This document shows, in pieces, positions 16,916-25,348 of a stretch of 50,084 nucleotides of DNA. The notes under the pieces are model-generated. The model was given only the letters and a program-made list of their open reading frames with translations. It searched no databases and was not told where the DNA came from. The DNA is from an uncultured Myxococcaceae bacterium (GTDB lineage Bacteria; Myxococcota_A; Polyangia; Polyangiales; Ga0077539). Position 1 is the stretch's first letter. The number at the start of each line of letters is the position of its first letter. The position numbers and the translations under genes are program-made. The stretch covers positions 1 through 50,084 of the forward strand of contig CAMFHP010000058.1 of assembly GCA_945952225.1 (NCBI GenBank), written 5' to 3'.

Positions 16916-17758
16916 CTACACCGTCACGAAGCCCGTGGGGAGCCGCGCCACGATCGCGAGGAGCGCGTCGCGGTCGAGACGCTCGCAGGGCGCATCGCGG
17001 TGCTCGGCGAGGTGCCACTCGTCGCTGAGCGCGGTGTAGTGAAGCCCCGTCTGCGCGCAGGCTGCGGCGAGGGCCGCGGGCGTGAAGATGCTCACGTGAC
17101 CGTTGCGCGGGCTGATGTACCACCACGACGCGCGCACCGTGTCGATGTCGGGCGGCGTGACCATCGTGGAGAAGAGCATGAAGCCTCCGGGGCGCAGCAG
17201 GTCGCGCATCGCGGCGATCGTCTCGATGGGGCGCGTGACGTGCTCGATGACCTCGCTCGCGAACACCACGTCGAAGCGCTCGGTGGGACGCGTCGCGTGG
17301 TCGGGCGTCGCCGAGAAGGGATCGAAGCTCTCGGTGCGCGCACGGTCTCCGAGCAGCGCCGCGAGCGTGCCCGAGCCCGCGCCGTAGTCGAGCAGCCGCG
17401 GGGGCGCTTCGAAGCGGCACGCGTCGGCGAACACCTCGCGGAGCAGCCGTGCGCTCCCGCGCGGACGGATCTCGCGGTAGAGCGGATCGACCTGCGCGTA
17501 GCCGTCGTTGTAGATCTCGCGACGAAAGTCCTCGTCGGTGAAGGCGTCGCACCACGCGGTGAAGACGAAGCCGCACGCGACGCAGCGGTGGTAGGTCACC
17601 GCGGTGCCCGTGGGCGGGAGGTAGAGCCCCATGGGCTCGCAGCAGTTCTTCGCGGCGTCGACGGTGTCGAACACGTGCGCGTCGGCGCAGCAGATCTTGC
17701 ACGGCACCGCGAACGTGGGCGCCGTCGGGGCGCGGTCGACGCTGCGGGGAGAGGCCAT
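16916..17758 (-). CDS. Class I SAM-dependent methyltransferase with N-terminal Cys cluster
   Basis: 280 residues from ATG 17758; a GTG one codon upstream is an equally good start. Residues 18-66 carry CKICC, NCCEP and CVACG, a likely zinc-binding region as in methyltransferases that modify sugars or carrier-bound substrates. The SAM-binding motif LLDYGAGSGTLAALL is followed by EVIEHVTRP and a DLLRPGGFMLFSTM motif, all typical of Methyltransf_23-like enzymes. A TAGCGT hexamer lies 8 nt upstream (5 nt from the GTG) and there is no Shine-Dalgarno. The substrate is unknown. Confidence 0.88.
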   Translation of the reverse strand: MASPRSVDRAPTAPTFAVPCKICCADAHVFDTVDAAKNCCEPMGLYLPPTGTAVTYHRCVACGFVFTAWCDAFTDEDFRREIYNDGYAQVDPLYREIRPRGSARLLREVFADACRFEAPPRLLDYGAGSGTLAALLGDRARTESFDPFSATPDHATRPTERFDVVFASEVIEHVTRPIETIAAMRDLLRPGGFMLFSTMVTPPDIDTVRASWWYISPRNGHVSIFTPAALAAACAQTGLHYTALSDEWHLAEHRDAPCERLDRDALLAIVARLPTGFVTV

Positions 17759-17766
17759 CACGCGCG

Positions 17767-17772
17767 ACGCTA
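17767..17772 (-). promoter_or_regulatory. TAGCGT, candidate -10 of a leaderless promoter
   Basis: On the minus strand TAGCGT is followed by CGCGC and then GTGATG, the start of the methyltransferase. The spacing to GTG is 5 nt and to ATG 8 nt; no ribosome binding site is present. Confidence 0.4.
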
Positions 17773-17862
17773 TCACGCACGCCCCGCACGACCGCGCGGG
17801 AACGAGGCCGTGCGGTGCGCGGGCATTGACCGCGAGGGCGACGCGCGGGTCTCCTCGGCGCG

Positions 17863-18399
17863 ATGAACGTTGCACATGGCTTTCACCAGCTCGCGCGGAA
17901 CAACGCGTGGGCCAACGAGCGGCTCTACACCGCGTGCGGCGCGCTCTCGCACGACGAGCTCGTCGCGGCGCGTACCAGCTTCTTTCCGACGATCCTCGCG
18001 ACGCTCGCCCACCTCGTGCTCGTCGACCGCTACTACCTCGACGCGCTCGAAGGCGGCGGACGCGGCGCCAGGGTCTGGGACGACGAGCGCCTCTTCGACC
18101 GCTTCGAATCCGTGCGGGCGGCGCAGCGCGAGGCCGACCGACGACTCCTCGCGTACTGCGCGGGCCTCGACGGCGCGCAGCTCGATGCGGAGGTCGCGCT
18201 CGAACGTCGCCACGGTGTGGTGCGCGAGCGCGCGGGCGATGTGCTGCTGCACCTCGTTCAACACCAGATCCACCATCGCGGACAGGTGCACGCGATGTTG
18301 AGCGGAACACGCATCGCGCCGCCGCAGCTCGACGAGTATTTTCTCCGCGAAGACCGCGCGAAGGCCGAGGCCGAGCTCGCCGCCGCGGGCATCGACTGA
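17863..18399 (+). CDS. DinB family protein
   Basis: 178 residues, the usual length. It is a four-helix-bundle protein of the DinB/DUF664 type with metal-ligand histidines in LATLAHLVLVDRYY (about residue 49) and in LVQHQIHHRGQVHAML (about 130-145). WANERLY near the N-terminus is typical. Family members include thiol transferases such as bacillithiol- or mycothiol-dependent enzymes, but many have unknown function. It stands alone, divergent from the methyltransferase and convergent with the next gene, with a CGCGTCGCGACGCG palindrome just past its stop. Confidence 0.88.
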   Translation: MNVAHGFHQLARNNAWANERLYTACGALSHDELVAARTSFFPTILATLAHLVLVDRYYLDALEGGGRGARVWDDERLFDRFESVRAAQREADRRLLAYCAGLDGAQLDAEVALERRHGVVRERAGDVLLHLVQHQIHHRGQVHAMLSGTRIAPPQLDEYFLREDRAKAEAELAAAGID

Positions 18400-18425
18400 C
18401 GCCCACGCCGCCGCGTCGCGACGCG

Positions 18426-19694
18426 CTACGGCAGCACGCCGAAGGCCACGTACGACGCCATCGGCGCGCAGGCCCACCACGCCGTCGCGGTCACCCTCGC
18501 CCACGCCGCGTCGCGCTGCGCGTCGAGCGTCGCGAGCACCGAGGCCACCGTGCCCGCCCTCACGTCGTCGCGCGAGACCGCTTCGCCCGAAGGCACTTTG
18601 CGAAAGGGTGTTTGCGCGGTCGGGGCGCTCGTTGCGAGCACCACGACGGGGCCCGGTGCGAGCGCGTGGCCGTAGGAGAGCGGCGCGGTGGTGCCGTCCT
18701 CGAAGGTGAGCGTTCCATCGGCGGCGAGCGTGGCCGCGCGCCAGGTGTCGCGATGCCGTTGCCAACGTCGGAGCGACGGGCGCGGCACGAACGCGAGGAG
18801 CGCCGTCGCGAGGATCGCCCACGAGAGGTGCACCCATCCGGGCGGCGGCGAGAGTCGCTGCGCGTACTGCGAGAGCGTCGCGCGTCCCGTGCTCGAAGGG
18901 CGCTCGCCGGGGCTCGTCGGGTCGAAGACGAAGACGTTGCGGTAGCGCTCCGCAGGCGGCACCACGGCGAGCTCGTGGGTGACGGGAAGGGTGCGGAGCG
19001 TGAGCGATCCGCAGCCCACGGGGGTGAGGTGCATCCAGGGGATTTCCGTCGGGAGATCGGCGGCGCTCTGCGCGAGGCGCACGTCGCAGAAGCCCGGATG
19101 GGCGAGGTCACGGAAGCGACGCACGGTCACCGCGCCCACCGTCGCAGTCACCGTTGCAGCGCCCGGCGCGAAGGGCGGGAGCTCGCCCACGAGGGGCAGC
19201 GTGTCGACGAGGTTCCACGGCGGCGGCGCGCGATGGACCTTGTGCGACGCGAGCGCGAGCGTGGCGACGGCGATGACCGTCGAGAGCGCCGCGCGGAGCA
19301 CCATGCGCGAGGGAACCCGCGTGCGCGCGAACCACCACGCGCAGAGCGACGCGGCGAGCGGGACCGCGAGGTGCTGCGGATCGAGCTGCTCCCAGAGGCT
19401 CGTGACGCCGGAGATCCACAGGGGGTCGTGGAAGCGCGATCGGAGCTGGGTCCACGTGGCGAGGGCAGACACGACGGAGGCGGCCTGCATCGCGCGCCAG
19501 AGGTCGACGCGCGCACGCGGCGGCGCGAGGCGGGCGACGAGCGTTTCGAGTGGCGTCGCGAGCGCGAAGAGGAGCAGCGCGCCCAGCGAGGCCGCGTACC
19601 ACCGTGAGGGCGAGAGCTGCGAGAACGACTCGGCGCCGAAGTCGGCGAGGCCGCCCGCGAGGAGCACGGCGAGTCCCACGATCCAGGGGAGCAT
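18426..19694 (-). CDS. Unrecognised multi-pass membrane protein
   Basis: 422 residues. Hydrophobic segments near 1-17, 35-52, 75-83, 110-125 and 133-152 are followed by an extracytoplasmic-looking region of about 120 residues with two Cys (FCDVRL and VGCGSL), a further membrane segment (ILATALLAFVP), a cytoplasmic stretch and a last hydrophobic segment at the C-terminus. No family was recognised. It follows the anti-sigma gene in the same direction by 37 bp. Its start has TAGCGT 6 nt upstream, and the 12-mer TGAAACCACGGC upstream is shared with the sigma-factor gene, so it could belong to that sigma regulon. Confidence 0.75.
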   Translation of the reverse strand: MLPWIVGLAVLLAGGLADFGAESFSQLSPSRWYAASLGALLLFALATPLETLVARLAPPRARVDLWRAMQAASVVSALATWTQLRSRFHDPLWISGVTSLWEQLDPQHLAVPLAASLCAWWFARTRVPSRMVLRAALSTVIAVATLALASHKVHRAPPPWNLVDTLPLVGELPPFAPGAATVTATVGAVTVRRFRDLAHPGFCDVRLAQSAADLPTEIPWMHLTPVGCGSLTLRTLPVTHELAVVPPAERYRNVFVFDPTSPGERPSSTGRATLSQYAQRLSPPPGWVHLSWAILATALLAFVPRPSLRRWQRHRDTWRAATLAADGTLTFEDGTTAPLSYGHALAPGPVVVLATSAPTAQTPFRKVPSGEAVSRDDVRAGTVASVLATLDAQRDAAWARVTATAWWACAPMASYVAFGVLP

Positions 19695-19700
19695 CGCGCG

Positions 19701-19706
19701 ACGCTA
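19701..19706 (-). promoter_or_regulatory. TAGCGT, candidate -10 of a leaderless promoter
   Basis: TAGCGT then CGCGCG then ATG on the minus strand: a 6-nt spacing that would place the transcription start at or next to the first base of the start codon of the membrane protein gene. Confidence 0.45.
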
Positions 19707-19731
19707 TCACCGCGCCGCGGAGGCCGTGGTT

Positions 19732-20835
19732 TCAGCGCGTGGAGAGCGCGAGGCCGCCCGACGTGGTGCGCACCGAGACCGCGCCCGCCGCGTCGCCGAA
19801 GCGTCCCGCGGTGGTGCCGTGCGAGGCCGCGAGCACCCCCGTGTGGAGCGCGTCGTCGAGGTCGCCCGAGGCGGTCTCGTAGCGCACCGCGAAGCCGCTC
19901 CCCGACGCGAAGCCGAGCGCCACGTCGCCGGAGGTGCTGCGCGCGTCGAGGCGGCATCCGGCGCGGCACAGGCCCGTCCATCGCACCTCGCCCGAGGTGG
20001 TCTCGAGGTCGACGACGGAGGCTTCACCGCGCGCGTCGGCGAGCACGTCACCCGAGGCCGTGTGCACGCGCATCTCCCCGTCGACCGCGTGGAGCGCCAC
20101 GTCGCCCGAGGCCGTGTGCACGTCGACCGCGCGCGCGTCGGAGAGCGCCACGTCGCCCGAGGCCGTGTGCACGCGAACCGTCCCGCCGACGCCCACGACG
20201 CCCACGTCGCCCGACGAGGTGTCGAGGTCGAGCGCGGTGCCGCGGGGCACGGTGAGCTCCACCGCACCATCCGCGAGCGAGCGGCCGTGGAAGCGCACCT
20301 CCACGGTGCTTCCATCGACGGCGACGACCTCGGGGGCCGCGGGCGCGTCGATCACCCGCACGCGCATCGTCGCGTCGTCACCGGCACGCACCGCGATGTT
20401 CGCCGCGCGCGTCGAGAGCCGCACCGTCGCGTGCGCAGGGAGCGGCGACGTCACCGAGAACCCGAGGCGCGCGCGAGCGACCGTGCGACGCAGCAGCGTG
20501 AATCCGCCCATCACCGTGAGCAGCATCACGGCGGCAGCCGCGGCGAGGAGCATCCACGGACGTCGCGGCGCCGTGGGCGGACGCAGCGTGGCCGTGCGGT
20601 ACGGCGACACGCGCGGCGCGGGCGGCGGAAGCCTCGCGGAGACATCCTCCCAGAGGCGCGCGGTGGGGGCCTCGTCGGGGCGGCGCTGCACGAGGTCGCG
20701 CTCGGCGCGTCGCCACGCGAGCTCGTGGGCGCACGCTTCACAGCGCGTGAGGTGGCGTTCGAGGGCCGCGCGGTCGGTCACGGGGGCGCCGCGCGCGAGG
20801 TCGTCGAGGGCGTCGAAATCACAGTCAGCGTCCAT
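19732..20835 (-). CDS. Anti-sigma factor: zinc-finger domain, membrane segment, DUF4097-like beta-solenoid
   Basis: 367 residues. The N-terminus has the anti-sigma zinc motif His28-x3-Cys32-x2-Cys35 in RHLTRCEACAHEL. A membrane helix lies near 93-116 (WMLLAAAAAVMLLTVMGGF). The rest is a run of short strands with recurrent HTASGDV, TTSGEV and STSGDV turns, as in DUF4097 domains, which form right-handed solenoids. The start overlaps the sigma gene end by 11 bp, so the pair is translationally coupled. By family logic the N-terminal domain holds the sigma factor at the membrane and the outer domain senses or transmits an envelope signal; the signal is unknown. Confidence 0.87.
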   Translation of the reverse strand: MDADCDFDALDDLARGAPVTDRAALERHLTRCEACAHELAWRRAERDLVQRRPDEAPTARLWEDVSARLPPPAPRVSPYRTATLRPPTAPRRPWMLLAAAAAVMLLTVMGGFTLLRRTVARARLGFSVTSPLPAHATVRLSTRAANIAVRAGDDATMRVRVIDAPAAPEVVAVDGSTVEVRFHGRSLADGAVELTVPRGTALDLDTSSGDVGVVGVGGTVRVHTASGDVALSDARAVDVHTASGDVALHAVDGEMRVHTASGDVLADARGEASVVDLETTSGEVRWTGLCRAGCRLDARSTSGDVALGFASGSGFAVRYETASGDLDDALHTGVLAASHGTTAGRFGDAAGAVSVRTTSGGLALSTR

Positions 20836-21448
20836 GGCGGTGCTCCGCGGGGTCGAGGTGTTGCGTGAGGGCGGCGCGGAGCTGGAGGCGCGCGCGGTGG
20901 ATCTCGTTCTTCACCCGCGCGAGGGGCCACGCGAGGGCCGCCGCGATGTCGTCGTAGGCGAGGTCGTGGTCGATGCGCAGGAGCAGCGCCGCGCGTCGGT
21001 CGTCGGCGAGCGCATCGAGGGCGCGGGCGAGCGCGTCGTCGGCCTGGCGTCCCGAGAGCAGCGACTCGGGATCGGGCGCGACGGAGGGCGCGTCGTCGTC
21101 GACGGGATCGGCCATGGGCACGGTGCGCTGGTCGGCGCGTCGGTGCTCGCGGGCCACGTTGCGCGCGATGCCGAAGAGCCAGGGCGCGAGACGCTCCACG
21201 GGGGCGCCTGCGGTGAGGGCCGCGTGGGCGCGCACGAAGGCCTCCTGCGTGGCCTCGTCGGCGGCCGCGGCGGTGCCCAGCAGGTCGCGGAGAAAGCGCC
21301 AGACGCGCGGCGCGTGGAGGTGAAAGAGCTCGCGAAAGGCGCCGGGCTCGTCGCGGCGCGCGCGTTCGACGAGGGCGGCCTCGGGGGCCGCGGGCGCCCC
21401 GGAGGGCGGCGGTGGAAGGTCTCGTGCCACGAGCGAGAGGGTGCTCAC
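20825..21448 (-). CDS. ECF RNA polymerase sigma factor
   Basis: 207 residues from GTG 21448. This start is chosen because it gives a normal ECF length; a longer frame reaching 21826 would add an unrelated basic segment. Region 2 is seen in FRELFHLHAPRVWRFLRDLLG, ADEATQEAFVRAH and WLFGIARNVAREHRR. Region 4 is seen in LADDRRAALLLRIDHDLAYDDIAAALAWPLARVKNEIHRAR. The anti-sigma gene overlaps its end. It has no Shine-Dalgarno. A TGAAACC/CGTC pair upstream may be its own autoregulated promoter. Confidence 0.9.
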   Translation of the reverse strand: MSTLSLVARDLPPPPSGAPAAPEAALVERARRDEPGAFRELFHLHAPRVWRFLRDLLGTAAAADEATQEAFVRAHAALTAGAPVERLAPWLFGIARNVAREHRRADQRTVPMADPVDDDAPSVAPDPESLLSGRQADDALARALDALADDRRAALLLRIDHDLAYDDIAAALAWPLARVKNEIHRARLQLRAALTQHLDPAEHRHGR

Positions 21449-21458
21449 GGGAGGATGT

Positions 21459-21482
21459 GACGGCGGGAGCGCCGTGGTTTCA
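21459..21482 (-). promoter_or_regulatory. Possible ECF-type promoter of the sigma gene
   Basis: On the minus strand TGAAACC is followed 13 nt later by CGTC, and the GTG start comes 10 nt after that. An AAC-type -35 and CGT-type -10 are hallmarks of ECF promoters, but the spacer is about 2-3 nt shorter than usual. The TGAAACCACGGC portion recurs upstream of the membrane protein gene at 19694. Confidence 0.28.
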
Positions 21483-21542
21483 CCGAAAGTGTGGGGCGCG
21501 TGCGATTGCGCGGAGCCGTTCCCGATCGAGGGGCGATGGGCG

Positions 21543-21548
21543 TAGCGT
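21543..21548 (+). promoter_or_regulatory. TAGCGT, candidate -10 of a leaderless promoter
   Basis: TAGCGT-GGCGCC-ATG, a 6-nt spacing, directly precedes the small lipoprotein gene. No Shine-Dalgarno is present. Confidence 0.45.
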
Positions 21549-21554
21549 GGCGCC

Positions 21555-22094
21555 ATGCAGCGCACACCCTGGTCTCTCGTGTTGTCGACGGCGGCGCTCG
21601 TGGCGTGTCGCCGTGACGTTCCCGCGCCCGTCACCGAGCCCACGGCACAACCCGTGGCGCCGATCACCGCGCCCGACGCGTGGCACCCCGTGGGCCCCGG
21701 CTGCGCGCAGCTCATCGCGTGCTGCGATGCCGCGTCGGCCTCGCGCCGCGACGTGGCCGTGACGTGCAGGCTCTCGACCTCGCGCCCTCCCCTCGACTGC
21801 GCGGCGGCGCTCGGCACCGTGCGCAACTACCTCGCGCAGCGCGGCGTCGACGTGCCCGCGGTCTGCAACGAGGGAGGCTCCGCCGCGAACCCCACGCCCG
21901 CGGCTCCGCAGGCGCCTCCGTCCGTCGATGCGCCCATGCGCTGCGCCGACGACAGCGAGTGCCCGCGCCTCGCGTGCGGGCCGTGTCAGTCGGGCGCGCC
22001 GGTGCCCATGATCGCGCGCTTCCGGAGCTGCACGGTGAACCCGTGTCCGGGCACGGTCTCGGTGTGCCGCGGCGGCGTGTGCGTGGTGCGCTGA
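21555..22094 (+). CDS. Small Cys-rich lipoprotein
   Basis: 179 residues. The signal peptide (WSLVLSTAALVAC) ends in a lipobox-like LVAC with Cys18. The mature part is Pro/Ala-rich with two Cys-bearing regions: CAQLIACCDAAS and a C-terminal cluster (CADDSECPRLACGPC through CRGGVCVVR) with eight more Cys, probably disulfide-bonded after export. No family recognised; CxGGxCV endings are common in myxobacterial surface lipoproteins. It is divergent from the sigma factor gene and converges with the DUF2169 gene, 8 bp away. Confidence 0.75.
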   Translation: MQRTPWSLVLSTAALVACRRDVPAPVTEPTAQPVAPITAPDAWHPVGPGCAQLIACCDAASASRRDVAVTCRLSTSRPPLDCAAALGTVRNYLAQRGVDVPAVCNEGGSAANPTPAAPQAPPSVDAPMRCADDSECPRLACGPCQSGAPVPMIARFRSCTVNPCPGTVSVCRGGVCVVR

Positions 22095-22102
22095 ACGGTG
22101 AT

Positions 22103-24211
22103 TCAGTCGAGCCCGCTGCCCGCGGTGTGGGCGGCGGTGAAGTCCGCGCGGTCGGTCTTCGCGTCGCGGAGTTCCGCTTCGAAGAGGTTGGCCCCACGGA
22201 AGTCTGCGCGTTCGAGGTCGGCGCCGCCGAAGCGGGCCTTCATGAGGTTCGCACGCAGCAGACTCGTTCCGCGAAGGAGCGCGCGGCGAAAGTCGGCCTC
22301 CACGGCCTCGACGCGCCCGAAGCTCGCGCCGTCGAGCACGGCGCGTGAGAAGAGGGCCTCGGCGAGCGAGCTCCCGTCGAAGCGCGCGCCGTCGAGTCGC
22401 GACGCTTGAAAGAGCGCGCCGTCGGCCTTCGCCTGCGTGATGCGCGCGTCGCGGAGGTCGGCTCCCTCGGCGCGAAAATCCGTGAGCGAGGCGCCGTCGA
22501 GCACCACCCCCGCGGCCCACGACTCGTTCATGCGCGCGTCGTCGAGGAGCGCGCGCGAGAAGTCCGCCCGCTCGACGTGGGCCAGCGTGAAGTCAGCGCC
22601 CGCGAGCTTCGCGTCGACGAAGACACACCCATCGAGCGAGGCGCTCGTGAAGTCGGCCCCTGCCCCGTCGACCTCGCGGAACACCGCCTCGTGCGCGAAG
22701 GCCCGCGCGAGCGTCGCGTCGGTGAGCACGGCGCCCGTGAGATCGGCCGCGGCGAGGCGCGCGTTCGTGAGGTCCGCCCGTTCGAGCACCGCGGACTTCA
22801 TCGACGCGTTGGAGAAATCAGCCCCCGAGAGCGCGCACTCGGTGAGCACCGCGCCATCGAGCGCGCAGCCCGCGAAGGTCGCGCGTTCGGCGAGGGCGCC
22901 CGTGAGGTCGTGGCCGCGGAGGTCGAGCGACGAGAGGTCCGAGCCCGTGAGGTCGGCCCCCGCGAGAGACTCTCCGCGTGCGAGGCGGGCGACGATCTCG
23001 TCGCGTGCGAGGGGCGCGGGCTCCGGCGGTTCTTCGGGCGCGCGGAGCACGGGCACACCCACGGCGCCCGCGGCGGCGAGCGCGATGCGCGGATCGTCGG
23101 CGGGGTCTTCGGGCGCGGTCTCGTCGTCGGGTGCTTCGGTGTGTGCGCGGAGTGCTTCGGCGCGCGCGCGGGCCTCGTCGGGCGTGAGCGCCTCGTCGTG
23201 GTCGACGGAGAGCACGTGCAGCGCGAGGAGGTCTGTGCCCCACGCATCGGCCGCATCGACGGCGCCGCGCCACACGAGCACGGCCTTCGCCTCGTCGGGC
23301 ATGAAGTGCACCGTGTCGAGCGCGAGGCGCACCTCGTAGAAGCCTCCGCCCGCCGACGCGCGACGCTCGGCGTAGACGCGCGGACGCTTCGCGGGAAGGG
23401 TTCCCGACAGGGCCGCGAGCTCGGGATGCACGCCGCCGAGGGTGTACGCCTCGTCGCCGCGGAGGTGCTTCGTCTGCTGCTCGGGCGGCGCGGCGTTGTA
23501 GTGCGCGTAGTCGAAGCTCTCGGGCAGCAGGGGCCAGCGCGTGCGATGCCAGTCGCCCTTGTAGTCACCGACCTTCGAAGCGCGCGGCTCCCATGCGGGC
23601 GCGACGGGCGCGGTGCACGCCGGACGCGCCTGGTCGATCGCCGCGGTCACGGGAAAGCGCGGGTCTTCGAGGTTCGCGACGCGCCCGAGGGGATTGTCGC
23701 TCGCGGTCTCGCCGCCGATGCCCACGGGGTTGGTGCTCACGCCCTCGCCGCCCCACGCGAGCTCCCAGCGCAGCGGGATCTTCTCGAAGGGCGCAGGACC
23801 GCGAAGGCCCGCGGGCGTCCACGTGCGGTCGCCGGTGGCGGTGAGCACGCGGTCGACGTCACCGAGCTTGAGCTGCACGCGCACGGCCGCACGCTCGCCG
23901 CGGGCCCACGCGTGGCCCGTGAGCAGCACGTCGGCGCGGGGCTTGTGGGGAGCGAAGTCCGAGCTGTACGCGAGGCTCGCGGCCTCGTCGTCGTCGTGGT
24001 GCACATCGCCCGACGGCGGATCGGGCTCGTCGAGGGGCTCGCAGGGCCCACCGGGCACGAGTCGCACGGTGAGCTTCGCAATGACCACGAGCACGTCGCG
24101 GCCGGGGGTGAAGCGCCAGGGCATCGTCCACACGAGGGCCGGTCCGTGGTTGTGCACCGCGGGGGCATCGGGCGGAGGAATGAGCGGGTCGTGGTCGAGC
24201 GGGCCTGCCAT
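22103..24211 (-). CDS. DUF2169 protein with C-terminal pentapeptide repeats (T6SS accessory)
   Basis: 702 residues from ATG 24211, which almost abuts the upstream DUF4150 stop. Residues 15-330 match DUF2169 proteins of T6SS loci (GRDVLVVIAKLTVRL near the start, DRTWTPAGLRGPAPFEKIPLRWELAWGG-type block). A charged linker (about 335-425) leads to some 50 A(D/N)LxxA-type pentapeptide units up to residue 700, predicted to form a quadrilateral beta-helix. In other bacteria DUF2169 proteins act as adaptors between PAAR-like tips or effectors and VgrG. It is the last gene of the minus-strand cluster that starts at the YkgJ-like gene or at VgrG. Confidence 0.87.
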   Translation of the reverse strand: MAGPLDHDPLIPPPDAPAVHNHGPALVWTMPWRFTPGRDVLVVIAKLTVRLVPGGPCEPLDEPDPPSGDVHHDDDEAASLAYSSDFAPHKPRADVLLTGHAWARGERAAVRVQLKLGDVDRVLTATGDRTWTPAGLRGPAPFEKIPLRWELAWGGEGVSTNPVGIGGETASDNPLGRVANLEDPRFPVTAAIDQARPACTAPVAPAWEPRASKVGDYKGDWHRTRWPLLPESFDYAHYNAAPPEQQTKHLRGDEAYTLGGVHPELAALSGTLPAKRPRVYAERRASAGGGFYEVRLALDTVHFMPDEAKAVLVWRGAVDAADAWGTDLLALHVLSVDHDEALTPDEARARAEALRAHTEAPDDETAPEDPADDPRIALAAAGAVGVPVLRAPEEPPEPAPLARDEIVARLARGESLAGADLTGSDLSSLDLRGHDLTGALAERATFAGCALDGAVLTECALSGADFSNASMKSAVLERADLTNARLAAADLTGAVLTDATLARAFAHEAVFREVDGAGADFTSASLDGCVFVDAKLAGADFTLAHVERADFSRALLDDARMNESWAAGVVLDGASLTDFRAEGADLRDARITQAKADGALFQASRLDGARFDGSSLAEALFSRAVLDGASFGRVEAVEADFRRALLRGTSLLRANLMKARFGGADLERADFRGANLFEAELRDAKTDRADFTAAHTAGSGLD

Positions 24212-24212
24212 G

Positions 24213-24617
24213 TCAGCCGAGCGCGAAGACCTTGGTCTGCGAGGGCGCCACGACGGCGCCGGTGGGGCAGTTGCCGCCGTTGTGGATGGTGTTCGCCGTG
24301 AGCAGCACCACGGGCTTGCCCTTCGCGTACACCTTGATGCTCGGGCGCACGAACTTGCACTCGCCACGGTGCTTGGGCATCACGAGCCCCTTCTGCACGC
24401 CGGGCTCGTCGCCCATGGAGCTCGGGATCTTCGACGAGATCACCACCGTGTCTTTGCGACAGATGCGCACCTTCGCGATGGTGCTCGTCGCGCCGCTCGC
24501 CGAGGCCTTGTTGGGAAAGGGCGTGGGCACGAACCCCGGCGGCCCGGGGATGGGCACCTTGCACACGTCGGGAAAGCCCACCGCCTCGCCGCCACCCTTC
24601 GTCACGATCGGAAACAT
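24213..24617 (-). CDS. DUF4150 PAAR-like T6SS tip protein
   Basis: 134 residues; GGGAGGCGGAG precedes the ATG. The sequence follows the DUF4150 pattern: FPDVCKVPIPGPPGFVPTPFPN, then a SSKIPSSMGDEPG block, and HNGGNCPTGAVVAPSQTKVF at the end. Members cap the VgrG spike and carry or recruit effectors; this one has only the core domain, so any cargo must be a separate protein. Its neighbours are DUF3540 upstream and DUF2169 immediately downstream, the usual T6SS grouping. Confidence 0.9.
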   Translation of the reverse strand: MFPIVTKGGGEAVGFPDVCKVPIPGPPGFVPTPFPNKASASGATSTIAKVRICRKDTVVISSKIPSSMGDEPGVQKGLVMPKHRGECKFVRPSIKVYAKGKPVVLLTANTIHNGGNCPTGAVVAPSQTKVFALG

Positions 24618-24671
24618 CGCTCCGCCTCCCTCACGCCTTCGCCCTTCGTCGCCCTTCGATCACCGCGCCGA

Positions 24672-25331
24672 TCACCCGAGGAGCACGCGCTTTCCGTCGA
24701 TCACGGTGTCGTCGCGCGAGGTCACCTTTGTGCGCCCTGCGACGAGATCCCACGCGTTGCGCACCACGGTGCGTGCGTGCTCGGCGCGCGTGGTGATCGA
24801 GCCCTCGACGTCGCGCACCACCTGCCCCGCGCGCTCGACCACGCGCACGGCGCGAAGCTCCCAGCGGCCCGCGGAGACCATCGCCTCGCGCACGGTGGCT
24901 TCGAAGCGCTCGCTGCGCAGAGACACCGACTCCGACGCGTCGAGCACCACACGCCCCGCGGGCGCCGCGATGCGCACGTCACCGCGCGACGCTTCGAGCG
25001 TGAGCGCGCCCGTGTCGGCGTCGTAGCGGAGCAGCGTGCGTCCCTCGGGATCACGGAGCGTGAGCGCATCGCCCTCGACCACGGCCGACGCGCCCGACGC
25101 AGTGCGCACCTCGCGGACCGACGACGTGTGCAGCACGCCGACGACGTAGCACTCCGACGCGCCGTGGAGCACCAGCACGCGGTCGCCCACGGAGAGCGTC
25201 GCAGGGGCCACGGCGGCGCGCGCGGCGGTCTCGGGACCATCCACAGGCCGCACGCGGAGCTCGGGCTCCACGGCCATCACGAGCGCCTCGGAGACGGGCG
25301 TCTGGAACGGTGCGTTGGCGGTGGTGGGCAT
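24672..25331 (-). CDS. DUF3540 protein (T6SS-associated)
   Basis: 219 residues from ATG 25331, preceded by GAGGAA. The N-terminal half has the DUF3540 signature (VGDRVLVLHGASECYVVGVL) and the rest is a chain of short strands (LRDPEGRTLLRYDADTGALTLEASRGDVRI), ending SRDDTVIDGKRVLLG. It resembles the OB-fold and beta-helix end of VgrG and is found in VgrG/DUF2169/pentapeptide loci. A role at the spike or as an assembly adaptor is inferred from context. Confidence 0.85.
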   Translation of the reverse strand: MPTTANAPFQTPVSEALVMAVEPELRVRPVDGPETAARAAVAPATLSVGDRVLVLHGASECYVVGVLHTSSVREVRTASGASAVVEGDALTLRDPEGRTLLRYDADTGALTLEASRGDVRIAAPAGRVVLDASESVSLRSERFEATVREAMVSAGRWELRAVRVVERAGQVVRDVEGSITTRAEHARTVVRNAWDLVAGRTKVTSRDDTVIDGKRVLLG

Positions 25332-25348
25332 CGGTGCGTTCCTCGGGG

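Noticed and set aside
18412-18425. CGCGTCGCGACGCG palindrome as an operator
   Set aside because: It lies between convergent gene ends and is made of the commonest dinucleotides here, so a chance palindrome or weak stem is more likely.
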